NCBI GenBank assembly: GCA_947625055.1
Contig: CANQMT010000011.1
Location: forward strand, 1 to 64,000
Origin: an uncultured Monoglobus sp.
GTDB taxonomy: Bacteria; Bacillota; Clostridia; Monoglobales; Monoglobaceae
Length of the DNA stretch: 64,000 bases
Direction of reading: 5' to 3'
In this document: piece after piece, positions 60,689-64,000 of the stretch
Layout: the number at the start of each line of letters is the position of its first letter
Position numbering within the stretch: the first letter of the stretch is position 1
Translations under genes and position numbers: made by a program
The notes under the pieces: generated by a model
The model's input: the letters and a program-made list of their open reading frames with translations, nothing else
Told to the model about the DNA's origin: nothing
Databases searched by the model: none

Positions 60689-62866
60689 ATGTCTGAAAAT
60701 TCAAATAACTACATAGCTCACACATCGGATGACGGCAGGGTGCAGAGCGTCAAGGAACATCTTGCGCAAACGGCCAAGCTGTGCCGCGACAACGCTTTGC
60801 CTGAATTTAAGGACCTCGCAGGGTGCTGCGGTCTGTATCACGACTTGGGAAAGTATTCGCCCGAGTTTCAGAAATATATTCGAGGCTCGGGCCAAAAGGT
60901 TGAGCACGCGCGTTTCGGCGCGTCCCGCATTATCAATAACTGCAAAGCATCATATGCCGCTATGCTTGCCTATTGCATTTGCGGTCACCACGCGGGACTG
61001 CCGGACGGCGGCGTCAGGAACGACAATCCCGAGCAGTCAACGCTAAACGGCATGCTTAAAAGGGAGCCGTATGACTGCTCCGGATTTGATAAAGAGATCG
61101 GCGACCGGTTCCCGGATGATCCTTTGTTTGAAAAATTAAAAAATTTGCCGGATAATAAAGAGCAGATCGAGGTTTATTCGTTCTTTACGAGATATCTTTA
61201 CTCATGCCTCACCGACGCCGACTTTATAGACACGGAACGGTTCTGCGCTCCCGACGCCAAGCGCGGCCTTGACGGTGATATTATCGCCGCTTATAAAATG
61301 GTCTGCGAAAAGCTTGACGGATTTAAATGCGAAACCGAGCTGCAAAAGGCGCGGAGCGTCATTCAGGCTCAGGCCTATGACTGCGCGGAGAACAAGGACG
61401 CCGATATATACATGCTCGACATGCCCACCGGCAGCGGAAAAACCTTGTGCAGCATAAAAGCGGCTCTGCGGCTGGCGATCAAAAACGACAAAAAGAGAAT
61501 AATTTACATTATGCCGTACACAAGCATAATCGAGCAGACGGCGGAAGTCTTTGAAGACATATTCGGAAACTCGCTGCTGGTGTTGCAGCACCATTCAAAT
61601 TATGATTTTGACGATCCCGAGAAGGAATCCGACGAGAGCGGAACAACAAGCGAAAAACTTAAAAAGACCTGCGAAAACTATGACGCGCCTTTGATAATAA
61701 CCACCAACGTGCAGTTTTTCGAGTCGCTCTATCACAACAAAAGCAGCAGGCTCAGAAAGCTGCATAACCTCGCCGAAAGCGTGCTGGTGTTTGACGAGAT
61801 ACACGCCCTGCCCGCGGAATATATCCAGCCGTGCCTGCGCGGGATAGGATACATCACAAAATATCTTAACTCAACTGCTATCCTTATGTCCGCTACAATG
61901 CCCGACTACACGCGATATGCCGAAAAATATATCCCGCAAAGCACAATTGAATACGCGGTTAAGGACAAGAGCCTTTTCGGAATTTTTGATAAATGCAAAT
62001 ATCAATATATCGGGCGAAACGATTTAGGCTCCATAGCTGAAAAAGCACTCGGGCAGGAAAACGCGCTGGTGATAGTCAACAAAAAAAGCACAGCGAGAGA
62101 ACTCTACAACATATGCAAAAATTCGGCCGATCACAAGGTATACCATTTATCAACATACATGACGCCCATAGATAGGTCGGATACCATAAGCAGAATACGA
62201 GCGAGCCTTGATAACGGAACAAAGACTGTCGTGATATCGACCTCGCTTATTGAGGCTGGCGTGGATCTGGATTTCAAATCGGTATTCCGCGAGATCGCGG
62301 GGCTTGACAGTATAGTTCAGGCAGGGGGCCGCTGCAACCGCGAAGGCAGAATGAGCTTCGGAAACGTGTTTGTGTTTGAGCTTGGGTCTTTGCACAGAGA
62401 GATCGCGGTCAAAGCAAATATAACAAGAAAGCTTTTTGAGGAATTCGAAAATATTTCTTCCCAAGAGGCGGTGCAGGAATATTACGACAGAATATTCGCC
62501 GTTTCGGATGACGAGATCGAAACCAACTCAATAACCGAGCTGATGGGCGGGGATATGAGAGTCACAGGAATACCTTTCAGGTCTTACGCGCAAAGATTTA
62601 AGTTTATCGAAAAAGAAGCTTTAGGAATAGTTATCCCGTGTGAGGAAAACGCCGAGCTTATAGAGTCGTTAAAATACGGCGCGCGTTCGGCCATGAGAAA
62701 GCTGCAGCGATACTGCGCCTCGGTCAACAAATATGAATTTGATGATATGATCGAGAGCGGAACAGTGGAAAATTTATTCGGCAATGTGTATATGTTGTCC
62801 GTTCCCGATTATTACAGTAAGGAGACCGGACTTGATATAAAAAAAGAATTTAATTTAATCATATAA
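60689..62866 (+). CDS. cas3: CRISPR-associated helicase/nuclease Cas3 (HD-DEXH), type I-C
   Basis: YHDLGKYS HD motif, CGHHAG, MPTGSGKTLCSIKAAL, VLVFDEIHALP, MSATMP, IVQAGGRCNREG. Confidence 0.97.
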   Translation: MSENSNNYIAHTSDDGRVQSVKEHLAQTAKLCRDNALPEFKDLAGCCGLYHDLGKYSPEFQKYIRGSGQKVEHARFGASRIINNCKASYAAMLAYCICGHHAGLPDGGVRNDNPEQSTLNGMLKREPYDCSGFDKEIGDRFPDDPLFEKLKNLPDNKEQIEVYSFFTRYLYSCLTDADFIDTERFCAPDAKRGLDGDIIAAYKMVCEKLDGFKCETELQKARSVIQAQAYDCAENKDADIYMLDMPTGSGKTLCSIKAALRLAIKNDKKRIIYIMPYTSIIEQTAEVFEDIFGNSLLVLQHHSNYDFDDPEKESDESGTTSEKLKKTCENYDAPLIITTNVQFFESLYHNKSSRLRKLHNLAESVLVFDEIHALPAEYIQPCLRGIGYITKYLNSTAILMSATMPDYTRYAEKYIPQSTIEYAVKDKSLFGIFDKCKYQYIGRNDLGSIAEKALGQENALVIVNKKSTARELYNICKNSADHKVYHLSTYMTPIDRSDTISRIRASLDNGTKTVVISTSLIEAGVDLDFKSVFREIAGLDSIVQAGGRCNREGRMSFGNVFVFELGSLHREIAVKANITRKLFEEFENISSQEAVQEYYDRIFAVSDDEIETNSITELMGGDMRVTGIPFRSYAQRFKFIEKEALGIVIPCEENAELIESLKYGARSAMRKLQRYCASVNKYEFDDMIESGTVENLFGNVYMLSVPDYYSKETGLDIKKEFNLII

Positions 62867-62877
62867 AGGAGGACGAT

Positions 62878-63600
62878 ATGGGATACGGTTTTAAAATTAT
62901 GGTAAGCGGCGATTACGCGTGTTTTACGCGGCCGGAGATGAAAACCGAAAGGGTAAGCTATGACGTGCCAACGCCCGGAGCGCTGGAGGGGCTTATTAAA
63001 AGCATCTATTGGAAGCCCGCGCTGCGGATCGTGATAGACAAGATCATCGTCTTCAATCCTATTAAGTTTGTCAATATTCGCCGCAACGAGGTTAAAGACA
63101 AGGTGAGCTTATCGAATGTGAAAAAGCAGATGAAGGACGGCAAGCCGCGAGCGGAGATCTATACCAAGGAAAGCATAAGTCAACGCGGCAGCATGATCCT
63201 TAAAGACGTTCTGTACGGCGTCGAGTTTCATTTTGAGCTCACCGGGATCAGGAGCGAGCATGACGACGAAAGCGAGGAAAAGCATTATAACATCATGCTC
63301 CGCAGGTTGAAAAAGGGGCAGCATTTCAGACAGCCGGTTTTGGGCTGCAGCGAGTTCCCGACAAAAAAGATCGAGCTTGTGGATGAGTTCCCGACAGATC
63401 GGGTATCTGATGAGCTAAAGGGTGACACCGATCTCGGCTTTATGCTGTATCACATGAAATTCCGCGACGGCGGCATTCCGAAATACAACGATTGGGAGAC
63501 GCGCAAGTTTTCTGACAAGGCCGATGCGGTGTTCTACCGCCCGCACATGATCGACGGAGTGATAGACGTCGCGAAATACAAGGAGATGATGAAATGCTGA
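62878..63600 (+). CDS. cas5c: type I-C Cas5 (Cas5c/Cas5d)
   Basis: YACFTRPEMKTERVSYDVPTPGALEGLIKSIYWKPALRIVIDKIIVFNPIKFVNIRRNEV. Confidence 0.95.
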   Translation: MGYGFKIMVSGDYACFTRPEMKTERVSYDVPTPGALEGLIKSIYWKPALRIVIDKIIVFNPIKFVNIRRNEVKDKVSLSNVKKQMKDGKPRAEIYTKESISQRGSMILKDVLYGVEFHFELTGIRSEHDDESEEKHYNIMLRRLKKGQHFRQPVLGCSEFPTKKIELVDEFPTDRVSDELKGDTDLGFMLYHMKFRDGGIPKYNDWETRKFSDKADAVFYRPHMIDGVIDVAKYKEMMKC

Positions 63601-64000
63601 TAAGCGCGCTTAATGATTATTATGATATTTTAGCCGAGGCGGGAGAGGTTGCGCAGCCCGGAACTTCATCGCAAAAGATCACTCATATGATCATGCTGAG
63701 GCTCGACGGAACAATAAGCGATATTATAGACGTGCGCAAAGAGGGACAGCCTGACAAAAACGGCAAGACAAGACTTGAACCGATCGAGGCCGTTTTGCCC
63801 GAGCGGACCCAAAAGCCCGGGATCGACGCGAACATAATAGAGCATCGCCCGCTGTATATTTTCGGCTTGAATTATGACAAGCAGACAAACACATTCACCC
63901 CCGAGGACAGGACCGATAAGGCGAAAAAATCGCACAACTGCTTTGCCGATGCTAACCTTAAATTCACCGAGGGGATGACGTCCGGCATTGTTACGGCATA
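63594..64000 (+). CDS. cas8c: type I-C Cas8c (Csd1), N-terminal part, truncated by window end
   Basis: MLISALNDYYDILAEAGEVAQPGTSSQKITHMIMLRLDGTISDIIDVR...KKSHNCFADANLKF; overlaps cas5c stop. Confidence 0.9.
   Translation, partial: MLISALNDYYDILAEAGEVAQPGTSSQKITHMIMLRLDGTISDIIDVRKEGQPDKNGKTRLEPIEAVLPERTQKPGIDANIIEHRPLYIFGLNYDKQTNTFTPEDRTDKAKKSHNCFADANLKFTEGMTSGIVTA

Noticed and set aside
63666-63935. 89-aa minus-strand ORF at the right end
   Set aside because: Antisense to cas8c, whose Csd1-type N-terminus reads clearly on the plus strand.

Overview
The 64-kb window looks like a Clostridia chromosome (Oscillospiraceae/Ruminococcus-like; this is inferred from protein families and codon usage). 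The left ~48 kb is mostly core and cell-surface genes: ppdK, tadA, an HPr-like protein, typA, ispE, a PBP / FtsW-RodA / FHA cluster, pfkA, an S-layer protein with a cohesin-like domain next to a dockerin protein, apbE, an amidohydrolase, an RCC1 protein, an LCP protein, nadE, mtaB, ppx, the rpsL-rpsG-fusA-tuf operon, a 1.77-kaa MBG-type surface protein, and pdxR/pdxST. From ~48.6 to 60.1 kb it becomes a more AT-rich accessory region with single-gene transcription units, gene remnants, a truncated RelE/HigB toxin beside an intact antitoxin, a probable type I toxin-antitoxin locus, and MATE/MarR genes. The right end (60.4-64.0 kb) holds the start of a type I-C CRISPR-Cas operon (cas3-cas5c-cas8c..., truncated by the window). 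The most exciting signal is just upstream of cas3. It is a promoter-driven mini-CRISPR with two degenerate I-C-like repeats flanking a ~21-nt spacer. The first 17 nt of that spacer match the cas3 5' leader/RBS region 16/17, next to a CTC (YYC) PAM, and the only mismatch is at position 12, a position flipped out in type I Cascade. This is the architecture expected of a CreR/CreA-like crRNA that represses its own cas operon. Other notable signals are a composite dispersed hairpin repeat (4 copies), heptamer tandem arrays (4), repeated terminator-promoter spacers between accessory genes, and several gene fossils. No database search was possible; all family calls come from motif recognition.
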